Of a stretch of DNA of 64,000 bases, positions 53,950-64,000 are shown in pieces. The stretch's first letter is position 1; each line of letters opens with the position of its first letter. The position numbers were made by a program, and so were the translations under genes. Location: positions 62,001 through 126,000 of the forward strand of contig JAYKKM010000008.1 in assembly GCA_035772405.1 (NCBI GenBank). The letters run 5' to 3'. The stretch comes from Chrysogorgia sp. JL179-B06 (Eukaryota > Cnidaria > Anthozoa > Scleralcyonacea > Chrysogorgiidae). The notes under the pieces are model-generated. The model searched no databases, was not told the origin of the DNA, and worked only from the letters and a program-made list of their open reading frames with translations.

Positions 53950-56550
53950 CAGGTGTTTAATAATTGACTTGGTCGTGTGGTTTATTATGAATTCGACGCA
54001 ACTTGAGTATCCCATTTCGCTGTCGTTCATGTCTAGAAAGCCACTGACTGTCGAAAGAGACGAAATCGAACGAGTGATCCAGTCGAACGATTCACCTTAT
54101 ATTGACACGATTAGAGTAAATATTATTTATGTCGAGATACCGAACGGTGGGACGGGAAGAAAACCAACGTGATTGCAAACCTAGACAAATAGCGCCAATT
54201 TATATTAACTAGATAAATTCGGATTAATGAGAAGCAACGTCTAAAAATACCATCACGCAATATCACAATCTAATGACGACTTTATTGTCTCACGCAAGGA
54301 CTGCGGAGCGGTTGTCTCTTATTATTATGTATTAGGGTTCGTGTTTCATATTTGTTCAAGGTAATAGATAGTATTGACACGGTATATTAAGATGTTGACT
54401 TTATTTTCTCACGCAAGGACTCCGTGCAATATAACTACAGTAGAAATCTAACCTTAGCAATGTCATTAAAGTAAAAATAACATTGAGGTTACGCAATAGC
54501 GTACGTACAGAATAACAAAGTGTAATCGGAACATGTTTGATCAGGTCGCCGTTCAATAAGTTACAGCAACTTAAATGTTTCTTCTAATAAGAAAACCAAC
54601 TTTTTGCTTCTCCGTAGTCGTTTTTTCTTTATTAAATATTCCGTGTGAGGGACGGAAGTAATTATATCTAAGCCTCTTTCACCTTTACGATCCCTAACAC
54701 TAGTCTCGTGTACCCTTGGGACCCCCATCGTATACTTAGGCGGCGCTCTGTGTGTGTGTGTGTGTGTGTATTAGGCCCGTTTAGGCCCTATCTGGCCTTC
54801 TTTGGCCCGATAAGGCCTTTTGGCCCGTTCGTAGGAGGGAGTTTATACGGGCATCACGCTCCCTTCACGCTATTCAACGTTCGATTGAACCTGTGTTTTC
54901 ACCGCATCTACAAAGGGATAATGTTTCCGGACAAGAGAAGCTGAAGTATACCTCTAAGAGTTTTAAATTGGTTTACTTGAACGGCTTTACTTCATAGGGA
55001 ACGACGAAGTTAGGAGCACTGAACCTGTGTTTTCACCGCATCTATACAAAGAGATGAACCCTAATAATTTTGGCCGTATTATGGCTTATATCGCTTTAGT
55101 GTACACAATTCCTATGATGAAGAAACACATCAGGAAACAGTGTGAAGAACTGTTCAAGATCTCAAACATATTGAAAAAATATAAATATAAACGTCTTGGT
55201 TAAACTGGATGACTCGGTTATTTTATGACGCCGTTGTTATGATGTATATTCACGTTGTTAAGGTTAAGATTTGCATACATGAACCCTAACCATTTGGGCC
55301 GAATTATCGCTAATTATATCTCGTGTTTAATGCACGGGATTCCAATGGAGGAAGAAACCTTTCGGGTAACAGTGTGAAGAACTGTTCAAGATCTCAAACG
55401 CATCGACATAGAAAAATAATAAATCGTTACTTAGTTTTGACGGTAAAGTATTCTGAAGAAACCATTCGCAAAATGATCAGGAATTGACAAAATAAGGTTT
55501 CCTGCTAGAAAAAGTATAATATCTAGGAGTTTTAAATTGGTTGAACGGCTTTACTTCATAGAGAACGACGGAGCGAGGAGTTAGAACGAGGATATAAAGC
55601 GGACTAACTCTAGCAGCTTGAATAAATTTGTCCACCTGATCTTCGATAAAAGCGTGGGAGCGTAATTAAAGGATTACATGTTTGTTCATTATTAAATTGA
55701 AACCGCACGAGCCAACCATTGAAACACAGAATATAACGCCTGCAAAAATGTTGGTCATTGCAAACACTAGTGTGTTTGAAACACTAGTGTTGACACTCTT
55801 CGTTCAAATTCGTATATAGTAGTGAAATTTAAGAACCTGACTAAAATGTTGGTCAGTGAAAACACAATGGCTCAGATAAACAACAAAAGTAATTCAATAT
55901 CTATCGTGGACCAAATAAGCGAAGGAAGAAGCCTACCTAGTGAAACAACAAACGATCTCGGCGAACTTTCGATATCAAGCACGTCGTACCTCTAAATGAC
56001 CAGTTCCTCGTGTGTGTGCATTTACTATGCATGGGTATACAAGCACTGCAAATAAATGCTCATTTCCCAAGGCCCACTATTTCTGACAACCAGATTGCTC
56101 TTCATCGTAAAATAATATTCGCTGTATGAACACGGCATTTAAACACTGAACCCGCCAGAATTATTTGTATCACGTCTTCTCATGATCGATCCTTTCGCGG
56201 TTAGAGTTTAAAGTTTAAGATTTGATTTTTGGTGAGAAATGGATACATGCCCGCTCCCCAGATATATTGCTGAAATAAAATGAACACAGTAGTTGTACAC
56301 GTAGGTACAGAGGAGTAGGAACGGATTTAAATTTTGTGGTTCTGAAGTGGACAAGCAGTGGGTGTCCTTCCCCGGAAAATTTTGAAATCTAGAAGTTTGG
56401 AAAGACAATTTGAGCAAACGTTTTCATCTAATTCTACAGTGAGCGTAGTTCAAATGAATCCAAGAGTTGCCTGCTGTCTCTAATTACCAGGTGACGCCAT
56501 TTTTTTGCGCCTATTACTAACAGAAGGGTCTGGGAACCAATCTAACACTC
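53950..56550. other. 2.6 kb without a supported gene
   Basis: A short (TG)n tract lies at 54,750-54,768. Two diverged copies of a phrase beginning GAACCCTAA are near 55,054 and 55,280, with the same GTGTGAAGAACTGTTCAAGA in each. Another duplicated phrase (TTTTAAATTGGTT..GGCTTTACTTCATAG) is at 54,959 and 55,528. These look like decayed dispersed repeats. No convincing exon. Confidence 0.5.
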
Positions 56551-58324
56551 GCGTGGCAAGGGTTAGGGGTTGGCTTTTCATCCCTTGCAATCCCTTCACA
56601 ATCCCTATACTTCCCTGCAATCCCAACGAAAACATTGCTCGTACAGGCTTTGGAAGCTATTTGACTCGGAAAAGGAAGCCACAGAGTTGCCTGCGGAGGA
56701 GGCTAGGGTCACCCGTTTGTAAAATCACGTGTAGATAAAGCACGTAGGTAGATTACCTTAAGTAGCTTCTCTACTATAGCCCCCGTTCCTACGCCTATGC
56801 GTAGGTATATATATATATACAGTTAAATCAAATCTAAAGGTTGTCCTCCGACAAAGCTGAAAGGTCGAAGCCAAGCGCGAAAAGTACATTGGGAACGACA
56901 AATTTTAATCCCTGTTTGTGTAAAGAACGTCGTTGAAATACAGGGAAACTTGTGGTCAATAGCTAAAAGCTTGACAGAAATTATGAGGTTGAATGTTAAA
57001 GAGTGAGTGTCAACCGTCGTGCATTGCGCGTTTGTGTTTATCTTTCCGTACGATAACAAAGTGTTTTGAAGTCTTCGGAAATTAGCCGAGTCTTTTCAGA
57101 AAACCCTGCAGAGGCTTTCTTATTCATCCAAATACATCGACTTGGCCTGATTTTTTTTGTATGAACCGCGTCACATGGTCTTCCACGCTTCGCGTCAGTG
57201 AAGGCTGATATAATTCGAAACGAAAGTCAAGAAAACGTCGAGTTTTGTGAAAAATGCAGAAATAATTACTTTCTAAGGTATATTTTCTTTCAATTAAAAG
57301 ACAAAATGAATAATTTATATCAAGGACTGGCAAGATATTTACGGATGCAGTTCACCAAGGGAATCTCGTGCTTCGAAAAATGGCCGACCGAGTGTGCAAT
57401 GCGTCACGGTTGACAAATAACCAGTTTCTGCCTACTTTGATAATACTTGCGTACTTTGATAATTACCAACAGACTGTTTAATTATGTAAGATTGTTTAGT
57501 TTACCGGCTGCTTAAACATGTAGAAAACATTAAGTAATAAGGAGCATTCCCAAAGGTATAAACAAACATTCTCCCTGTTCTCAAGTGCAATAGCGAACAT
57601 AATAATAATAATAATAATAATAATAACATGTGACATCAATGTGTTCATATTTCTCATTAATAATCCCTAGAGAGTCAACTTCGGGGTTTGTTTGTCTGAT
57701 TTTGGGAGTATTATATAAAAAATATGGTATACTGTTTGCTTAGCTATTTACATACAGTAATTCCCATCATACTTTTCGCGCTTGGCTTTCACCTTTTAGC
57801 TTTGTCAGAGGACAACCTTAATTGATTTAGCTGTATATTATACCAGCAGTTAGGCTGAAACTAACTAAACAAAGGATATCAGGGAGCCTTTTTCTATAAT
57901 ATTATTAGTGAAACGAATAATTTAGTATATTATGAGGCAAGCTTGAGCCTAATGCGAGAGATTCACGCTCAGCGGAATGGAAGTATTTAGAGTTCATTGC
58001 AAAGACATTTCTCAGGAGCATTTCCTTCTCATAACGTTTCAAAACGTTTGCCCTCCCTTCCCCAACACTATAATAACAGACGTATAAATTTGATTTTATA
58101 AATATATATTGATAAACACACAACTTAGATTAATTACACACAAACTTAGCGTTATCTAAACTAATTGAGTAGAACTCTAACAACTGTTATCTGCTATAAT
58201 ACATGAATCACACACCATTCGTGTATACGCTCTTATTGCAATCATCATACAGCCATATTTTCCTTTAATCGTATTACAATATTACATCTGGTGAGTTATA
58301 CGTATTTATAGAGTAATACTGTAG

Positions 58325-58700
58325 TGTCCATGAGCTAGAGTACTAACACCGTCATCCAGAATAAAACGTTTGTCATCATATGGACTTAGAGCCGTAGAGC
58401 GATCTTATTTAATTTAATTGAGTAAATTTCATGACCGTCACTGCGAATCTGATTTATGGAAGCTTTTGTTTGCGTCTTATTGAATAAGCAAACCTTATAA
58501 TTATCATGTCTTATCTGTTTCTTTGTGACTGATTTCTTAACCGCTTTAGCTGTCTTCTTTTCTACTGGTTTGTTGTTTTCCACATACAGGATGGAGTACA
58601 TCTTCGGTCGAAGACCGACAAATTCTTGAATAGGGATTCCGTGCGTTTCATCTTTCATCTTCCCAAGCACTTTCTTGTTCGCTGTGCTGTGTAGTGGGAA
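58325..58700 (-). pseudogene. Fourth Polinton polymerase fragment (C-terminus)
   Basis: The frame 58,670-58,386 reads KMKDETHGIPIQEFVGLRPK, MYSILYVENNKPVEKKTAKA and KKQIRHDNYKVCLF. After a frame change near 58,400 the text SPYDDKRFILDDGVSTLAHG completes the typical polymerase end. It differs clearly from the other three copies, so it is a separate Polinton lineage. It stands inside the giant inverted repeat. Confidence 0.88.
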
Positions 58701-58871
58701 CTAGGCTACCGTAATTTAACGAACATTTTCAGAGCAAAACATGAGAGCGAGGCATATTGTGTTAATTAGGAGATCACACAGCTTGACTTAGCGCATAAAT
58801 TAATTTGGACATATTAACAAACACACGCATTATTAAAGTTTCATTGTAATTTATTTCGAAGTAATAATGGT

Positions 58872-59228
58872 TTACATGTTTATAATGACATGTATTTTAG
58901 AATATACATATGTACAAGAGTTAATAGCGTAGCCATTGATTACAGACGCTAGTTGTTTCGCCAGTGTGCAAGCACTTGTTTTCCGTCGTATTAGGTTGAC
59001 ATGCTTTTTGCTGCCGCCTCTTATTAGAAACAGTGGTCTCTCCATGCTAATGCGAGGGTGCTGCTTTTTCTTTGCACGTCTTTTAGCTCGTTCGTTATTA
59101 ACGAAAGATTGTTCGTGCTGTTCTCTTGCATCTCTGAGACATTGAATAAAGTCCACTTCCATATTCTTTTGCCGTTTCAAAACGATTTCCAACGTTTTGT
59201 TATTATAGTGTGGGGGAAGGGAGGGCAA
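58872..59228 (-). CDS. Hypothetical basic frame inside the inverted-repeat element
   Basis: A 118-codon frame with a Lys/Arg cluster (NNERAKRRAKKKQHPRISME). Its start overlaps the inner edge of the right arm. No family is recognised; it might be a remnant of a Polinton protein or chance. Low certainty. Confidence 0.25.
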   Translation of the reverse strand: MPSLPPHYNNKTLEIVLKRQKNMEVDFIQCLRDAREQHEQSFVNNERAKRRAKKKQHPRISMERPLFLIRGGSKKHVNLIRRKTSACTLAKQLASVINGYAINSCTYVYSKIHVIINM

Positions 59229-60874
59229 ACGTTTGAAACGTTATGAGAAGGAAATGCTCCTGAGAAATGTCTTTGCAATGAACTCTAAATACTTCCATTC
59301 CGCTGAGCGTGAATCTCTCGCATTAGGCTCAAGCTTGTATATTCATAATATACTAAATTATTCGTTTCACTAATAATATTATAGAAAAAGGCTCCCTGAT
59401 ATCCTTTGTTTAGTTAGTTTCAGCCTAACTGCTGGTATAATATACAGCTAAATCAATTAAGGTTGTCCTCTGACAAAGCTAAAAGGTGAAAGCCAAGCGC
59501 GAAAAGTAATAATTACTGTATGTAAATAGCTAAGCAAACAGTATACCATATTTTTTATATAATACTCCCAAAATCAGACAAACAAACCCCGAAGTTGACT
59601 CTCTAGGGATTATTAATGAGAAATATGAACACATTGATGTCACATGTTATTATTATTATTATTATTATTATTATGTTCGCTATTGCACTTGAGAACAGGG
59701 AGAATGTTTGTTTATACCTTTGGGAATGCTCCTTATTACTTAATGTTTTCTGCATGTTTAAGCAGCCGGTAAACTAAACAATCTTACATAATTAAACAGT
59801 CTGTTGGTAATTATCAAAGTACGCAAGTATTATCAAAGTAGGCAGAAACTGGTTATTTGTCAACCGTGACGCATTGCACGCTCGGTCGGCCATTTTTCGA
59901 AGCACGAGATTCCCTTGGTGAACTGCACCGTAAATATCTTGCCAGTCCTTGATATAAATTATTCATTTTGTCTTTTAATTGAAAGAAGATATACCTTAGA
60001 AAGTAATTATTTCTGCATTTTTCACAAAACTCGACGTTTTCTTGACTTTCGTTTCGAATTATATCAGCCTTCACTGACGCGAAGCGTGGAAGACCATGTG
60101 ACGCGGTTCATACAAAAAAAATCAGGCCAAGTCGATGTATTTGGATGAATAAGAAAGCCTCTGTAGGGTTTTCTGAAAAGACTCGTCGAATTTCCGAAGA
60201 CTTCAAAACACTTTGTTATCGTACGGAAAGATAAACACAAACGCGCAATGCACGACGGTTGACACTCACTCTTTAACATTCAACCTCATAATTTCTGTCA
60301 AGCTTTTAGCTATTGACCACAAGTTTCCCTGTATTTCAACGACGTTCTTTACACAAACAGGGGTTAAAATTTGTCGTTCCCAATGTACTTTTCGCGCTTG
60401 GCTTCGACCTTTCAGCTTTGTCGGAGGACAACCTTTAGATTTGTATAATGCTCCTAATACGTCTTTATTATTATTATTATATATATATACCTACGCATAC
60501 TTAAGGTAACCTACCTACGTGCTTTATCTACACGTGATTTTACAAACGGGTGTAGCCTGAAGTGTTAGCCAACCCTAGCCTCCTCCGCAGGCAACTCTGT
60601 GGCTTCCTTTTCCGAGTCAAATAGCTTCCAAAGCCTGTACGAGCAATGTTTTCGTTGGGATTGCAGGGAAGTATAGGGATTGTGAAGGGATTGATTCACG
60701 AAGAGGGGACAGCAAGGGATGAAAAGCCAACCCCTAACCCTTGCCACGCAACATGGTCTCTTCCTTCGATTTATAATAATTCTAAATTGCACCATGCTCT
60801 TCGATTTACAATAATGCTAAAGTGGGGCGCGCAGCTTGCTCTCCCCAGGCTGCTTGATCGCAGTTTGCTTCAAC

Positions 60875-61141
60875 ATGGCGGGCTTGGAGAAGGAGCAATC
60901 GAAGGAGCGCGGAAAGAAAGGAAGAGACAAAACATCGGCCGAATATATGACTGATTTGGCGTTGCTGGTGAAGAAGAATAAAAGTGCCAAAAAGCCTACA
61001 GCGATTGAAATTGTTTACCAACGGGATCCTGTGTCAGGTGAACGAATTTATCATTCGAGATACCGGCCTGGAAAACGAAACAAGCGTTTGGACAACAGGC
61101 AAGCAAACACCGAGGCAAACACTGAAGGTAATGAAGTGTCT
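60875..61141 (+). CDS. Possible host first exon, basic protein
   Basis: ATG 60875 has a good animal start context (TTCAACATGGCGG). It opens MAGLEKEQSKERGKKGRDKT, later AIEIVYQRDPVSGERIYHSR, with smooth codon use. A splice donor (CTG|GTACGTAC at 61,142, or GAAG|GTAATG at 61,127) ends it. The GC-richer start region lies 126 bp beyond the inverted-repeat element. Family unknown. Confidence 0.45.
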
Positions 61142-61484
61142 GGTACGTACTAAATACACGTTTTAATTCTTAGGATATGTTAGTATTATCCGTTCGCTTT
61201 TAAATGCCCTGGCCTGGCTAATAGACTACAGTACAGTGCCAGTTTAATTACTCATTTACTGCCTTAAGCTTGCTGATTTATATCACATAGGTCATAGCTC
61301 ATTGCCTCTTTCGATGTACAGCCTTCTATGTCCATAATAAGAGTAAGCATAACTAGTATATATAAATCTACTAAGTTTGTTTGCTACTCGGAGTTTCACG
61401 CTGGATGCGATCTTCAGGCAATATATATATACAGGGTATATATATATATACATATATATATACATGACTGGAAAGTTTGTATCG

Positions 61485-61710
61485 CGCAACGGAGATCTCC
61501 GTTGCGCAGTTTCGAGCCAAACTTGGTCGCGGCCGCGCAATTTTGGGAATTTATGTCGGCGCGCGCGCAATCTTTGCGAGATTTTAGCGCGCGCGCAATT
61601 TTTGCGCTTGTGCCATAATCTCGCGCGCAACAGGCGCGAGATTCTGGCGCGCGCACAATCTTGGCGAGATTCTGACGCGCGGCCGCGCGCACGCAATCCT
61701 GGGGAAAACC
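61485..61710. repeat. CG-rich GCGCGCGCAAT / GCGAGATT repeats
   Basis: Degenerate direct units of GCGCGCGCAATCTTTGCGAG type, some inverted, follow an (AT)n tract with ATATATACAT. CpG is unusually dense compared with the window. No gene. Confidence 0.8.
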
Positions 61711-62469
61711 TGCTGATATTTTCACACGAGACACGCGTGTAGCAATAAGATTCGCCGCGCCCGCGCACAAAAGATGTTTTCTTGCAAAAGTTATGATAAG
61801 TGGTGATAACCAGGTGACAGATAAAATGCGCAAGGAAATGTATAATTGGCTTCCGGTGACATGTCTTTCACCGGTTCAACGTGGTTCAACCAATGATCAT
61901 CGTCGTATCGACAATTGGGCAGCTTGCACTATTTCTCGCTCAAGAAAGAATGTAAAATTTTACTTTGGAATTTGACCTTCTTTGGGGAAACGTAAGTTTA
62001 CAGCCTTGAGCCTTCGGCCTTGATTTACGCAAGTTGGATTTCATTTCAATACTTCAGGATTTTCTGAGGTAAGTTTTTAAGCAGATTTAGTTTCTAAACA
62101 GTTAGGCTTATAAGTTAGCGGTTATTAAGTACCGTAATTGTTCGAATAAGCGCCACGGCGCTAATTAAATTTTTCGCGTCTTACATGCGGCGCTTATTCG
62201 AGGGCGGCGCTTATTTAAAAGAGACAAAGCATATAGTCACTTTGAACTGAAGAACATTGCCATTAATGAAAATAAATTACCAAAGCTGTTTTAGAATCGC
62301 ATTACAGTGGTGTTTTTAGTGATAGTCAAGTCGGGTAAAACGCATTGCATTTTGCGCTATTAGTGAAGCGAGAGACATTGCGATGTTTTACCCGCTTTGA
62401 GTTGACTATATATGGAATTCTTCGAATAAGCGTCGCACTGGGACCCTTTTGCTCAAAATGCGGCGCTTA

Positions 62470-63395
62470 TTTTGATAAAAAGATAGGTGGTGGGACCTGC
62501 ACGGTGTTAAATATGGTAATAAGTAGGATGTTTTGACAATCGACTGGAGTAAATTCAGATACGGCATGGGGCTCTGAGTTGGGTGACGTAAATTTGACAC
62601 TTAAAAACGGGTGTTCCCATTTCGATACGAAATACACGTGTGTGGCGTGTACCAACAGTAGGAGTAGATAGCGATTTGAGATTTTGTGTAATATATGGGT
62701 GGGTAATAATAATAATAATAATGAGCTTTATTTAAACAGGAAACATTATCAGCATAAGCTGTTCTCCCTAATGACCCTATATAGTAAGACTTAACAAATT
62801 ACAATAAAAAGTTATAAATATTATAAATATATAGAGTTAATATATACATGCGTAACAAGATGTAAAAATTACTAGTAAGAATTACTAGTAAAAATTGTTG
62901 TGTTAAGATGACTTTTAAACACATTAAGACTATTTGATTTTCTAATATCAGATGGAATAGAGTTCCATAGTTCAATAGCTGAATATTTAAATGAGCGTTT
63001 TAAAAAGGTAATGAGACCTACATCGGTGTTGAATTTTGTAAATAGTGGGCAAACAGTACATTTGAGCATATTAACGGATATCAAAATAATTATATTATGT
63101 GGATAACACTGATGATTGACATGCATATATTACACAAAATCTCACACTATTCACAATCGCCATCTACTCCTACTGTTGGTGCACGCCACATACGTGTATT
63201 TCGTATCGAAATGGGAACACCCGTTTTTAGTGTCAAATTCACGTCACCCGTTTTTAATTGTAAAACGTCATCCAACTCAGAGCCCCATGCCGTATCTGAA
63301 TTTACTCCAGTCGATTGTCAAAACATCCTACTTATTACCATATTTAACACCGGTGCAGGTCCCACCACCTATCTTTTTATCAAAATGTATGCAAA
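62470..63395. repeat. Inverted repeat split by a LINE 3' fragment
   Basis: 62,470-62,692 is the reverse complement of 63,121-63,395 (shared words GATAGGTGGTGGGACCTGCA and TTTCGATACGAAATACACGT, compared in complement). The right arm has an extra about 35-bp insertion. Between them is LINE 3' sequence (62,700-63,110). 62,120-62,220 carries a related AATAAGCGCC phrase. Confidence 0.82.
62703..63112 (-). pseudogene. LINE 3' end with (TAA)n tail
   Basis: The minus strand encodes RSFKYSAIELWNSIPSDIRK then SNSLNVFKSHLN, the usual C-terminal text of LINE reverse transcriptases, and ends in a (TTA)n/(TAA)n tract at 62,705-62,723. Strongly 5'-truncated copy. Confidence 0.75.
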
Positions 63396-63711
63396 GACTG
63401 GAACTGAGGCAGTGGCAGAATCGTTCTACCGTGTAGTAGAAAAGCAGGAAATGGATGGTGGGCAGAGCCACGAGGTCCTTATCAACCGTGCTAAGGTTGA
63501 TTGGTGTCTTCCGGCAGTGGTTCAATGTGAATCAGCTCTTACTGAAATGGCACGACTTTACATAGACAGTGACCAAGACGCTGGGCTCAAACGTCATTTA
63601 ATACCTGTTTACAGGGACAAACGCTCTTGGAAAAAGAGTGCGGGAGACTTGTCGAAAGTGGTTAACAGGATTGTACATTCTCCTCCTAAATTGCCTTTCC
63701 TCTTAGACTGA
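63385..63711 (+). pseudogene. C-terminal fragment of an unnamed transposon-linked protein
   Basis: The frame from MYAKTGTEAVAESFYRVVEK has AKVDWCLPAVVQCESALTEM and ends at TGA 63,711. The style (GGQS..L..R.KVDW) recalls a protein repeated in cnidarian genomes, recalled and not searched. The upstream frame runs into the inverted repeat, so its 5' part is lost. Confidence 0.4.
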
Positions 63712-63734
63712 AATAACCTATTTTGAACATAACA

Positions 63735-64000
63735 ATGAATTACTTTTACTTTTACTGCCAATACATTTTCGTGTCTGCTCCAGCTGCCTACTTTGAACTT
63801 TCCAATGAATTTACCTTACTTCTACTGCTGAATTTACCTAATTGCCAATGGTTTTCTGGTGTCTTCTCTACATGTATGCTGCTCCAGCTACCTACTTTGA
63901 ACTTTCCAATGAATTTACCTTACTTCTACTGCTGAATTTACCTAACTGCCAATGGTTTTTGCTGTCTTCTCTACATGTACGCTGCTCCTGCTGCCTACTT
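63735..64000. repeat. About 104-bp tandem repeat at right edge
   Basis: Two and a half units with CTACTTTGAACTTTCCAATG and CTACTGCTGAATTTACCTAA; unit starts near 63,778, 63,882 and 63,985. It continues beyond the window. Confidence 0.88.

Larger units (their letters stand above)
56551..60749. mobile_element. 4.2-kb inverted-repeat element with Polinton remnant at its core
   Basis: The left arm 56,551-58,079 (1.53 kb) and right arm 59,199-60,749 (1.55 kb) are reverse complements. Both begin GCGTGGCAAGGGTTAGGGGT from outside, share TTTTCGCGCTTGGCTTCGAC and an (AAT)n tract, and end TGTTATTATAGTGT. The 1.12-kb centre holds a Polinton polymerase fragment (58,386-58,700) and a basic frame (58,872-59,228). 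Long terminal inverted repeats around a polymerase remnant are what an internally deleted Polinton would leave. Arm differences are a few indels (for example at 60,570 and 60,690). Outer duplications were not recognised. Confidence 0.88.

Noticed and set aside
57198..60148. Pairs of about 70-codon frames (for example starting MKADIIRNES) in both arms
   Set aside because: Identical frames occur on opposite strands only because the arms are inverted copies. No domain, and frames end differently after small indels.
61292..61833. Arg/Ala-rich frames of up to 158 codons
   Set aside because: They are read through a CpG-rich GCGCGC/GCGAGATT repeat and an (AT)n tract, and are open on both strands.

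Overview
The window is eukaryotic and looks like an early-branching animal genome (cnidarian or sponge-like). It has split genes with GT..AG introns and many transposon classes characteristic of such genomes: non-LTR retrotransposons, a DIRS-type tyrosine-recombinase retroelement, a THAP/P-element transposase, many MITEs with clean target-site duplications, and several copies of Polinton/Maverick (adintovirus-like) DNA. The species call is inference; no rRNA, tRNA or unmistakable host marker gene is visible.

Region 1 (1-17,404) is most of one Polinton-like virus-derived element. It is compact and intronless, with genes spaced by a few bases. On the minus strand lie a virion-type protein with one internal stop, a chromodomain integrase split by a 4.36-kb transposon, and an acidic coiled-coil protein running off the left edge. 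On the plus strand lie a 471-aa conserved membrane-anchored protein, a tail-fibre/lectin-like protein, an N-myristoylation-type protein, a 49-aa basic peptide and a Bro-N/VRR-nuclease protein. Next come minus-strand thymidine kinase and an unknown 230-aa protein, then plus-strand small membrane proteins, a zinc-ribbon (VLTF3-like) protein and a protein-primed type B DNA polymerase. The polymerase has lost its central part including motif A, the integrase is interrupted and the virion gene carries a stop, so this copy is defective although most accessory genes are intact. A TATA-like motif sits directly before many start codons. I could not recognise a major capsid protein, packaging ATPase or maturation protease.

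Region 2 (17,234-20,410) is a 171-bp palindrome abutting a 3-kb minisatellite (105/107-bp units) containing a 936-bp higher-order duplication.

Region 3 (20,410-36,540) is a transposon mosaic around decayed or partial host-like exons. It holds a LINE fragment split by a TTAA MITE, a 1.2-kb foldback, a MULE-type MITE with a 9-bp duplication, a THAP/P-element transposase pseudogene, minus-strand exons including a PHD finger, a LINE with reverse transcriptase, a second Polinton polymerase pseudogene, a DOC-like domain exon, and an 8-bp-TSD element whose terminus has expanded into a minisatellite.

Region 4 (36,540-56,550) is mostly non-coding repeats. It also has a DIRS-type RT/RNase H/tyrosine-recombinase pseudogene interrupted by a 9-bp-TSD element carrying a helicase fragment, a 53-bp minisatellite fused to a truncated LINE endonuclease, and a third Polinton polymerase fragment.

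Region 5 (56,551-64,000) is a 4.2-kb inverted repeat with 1.5-kb arms enclosing a fourth Polinton polymerase fragment. It is followed by a possible host first exon, more inverted repeats, a LINE 3' end and a C-terminal coding fragment.
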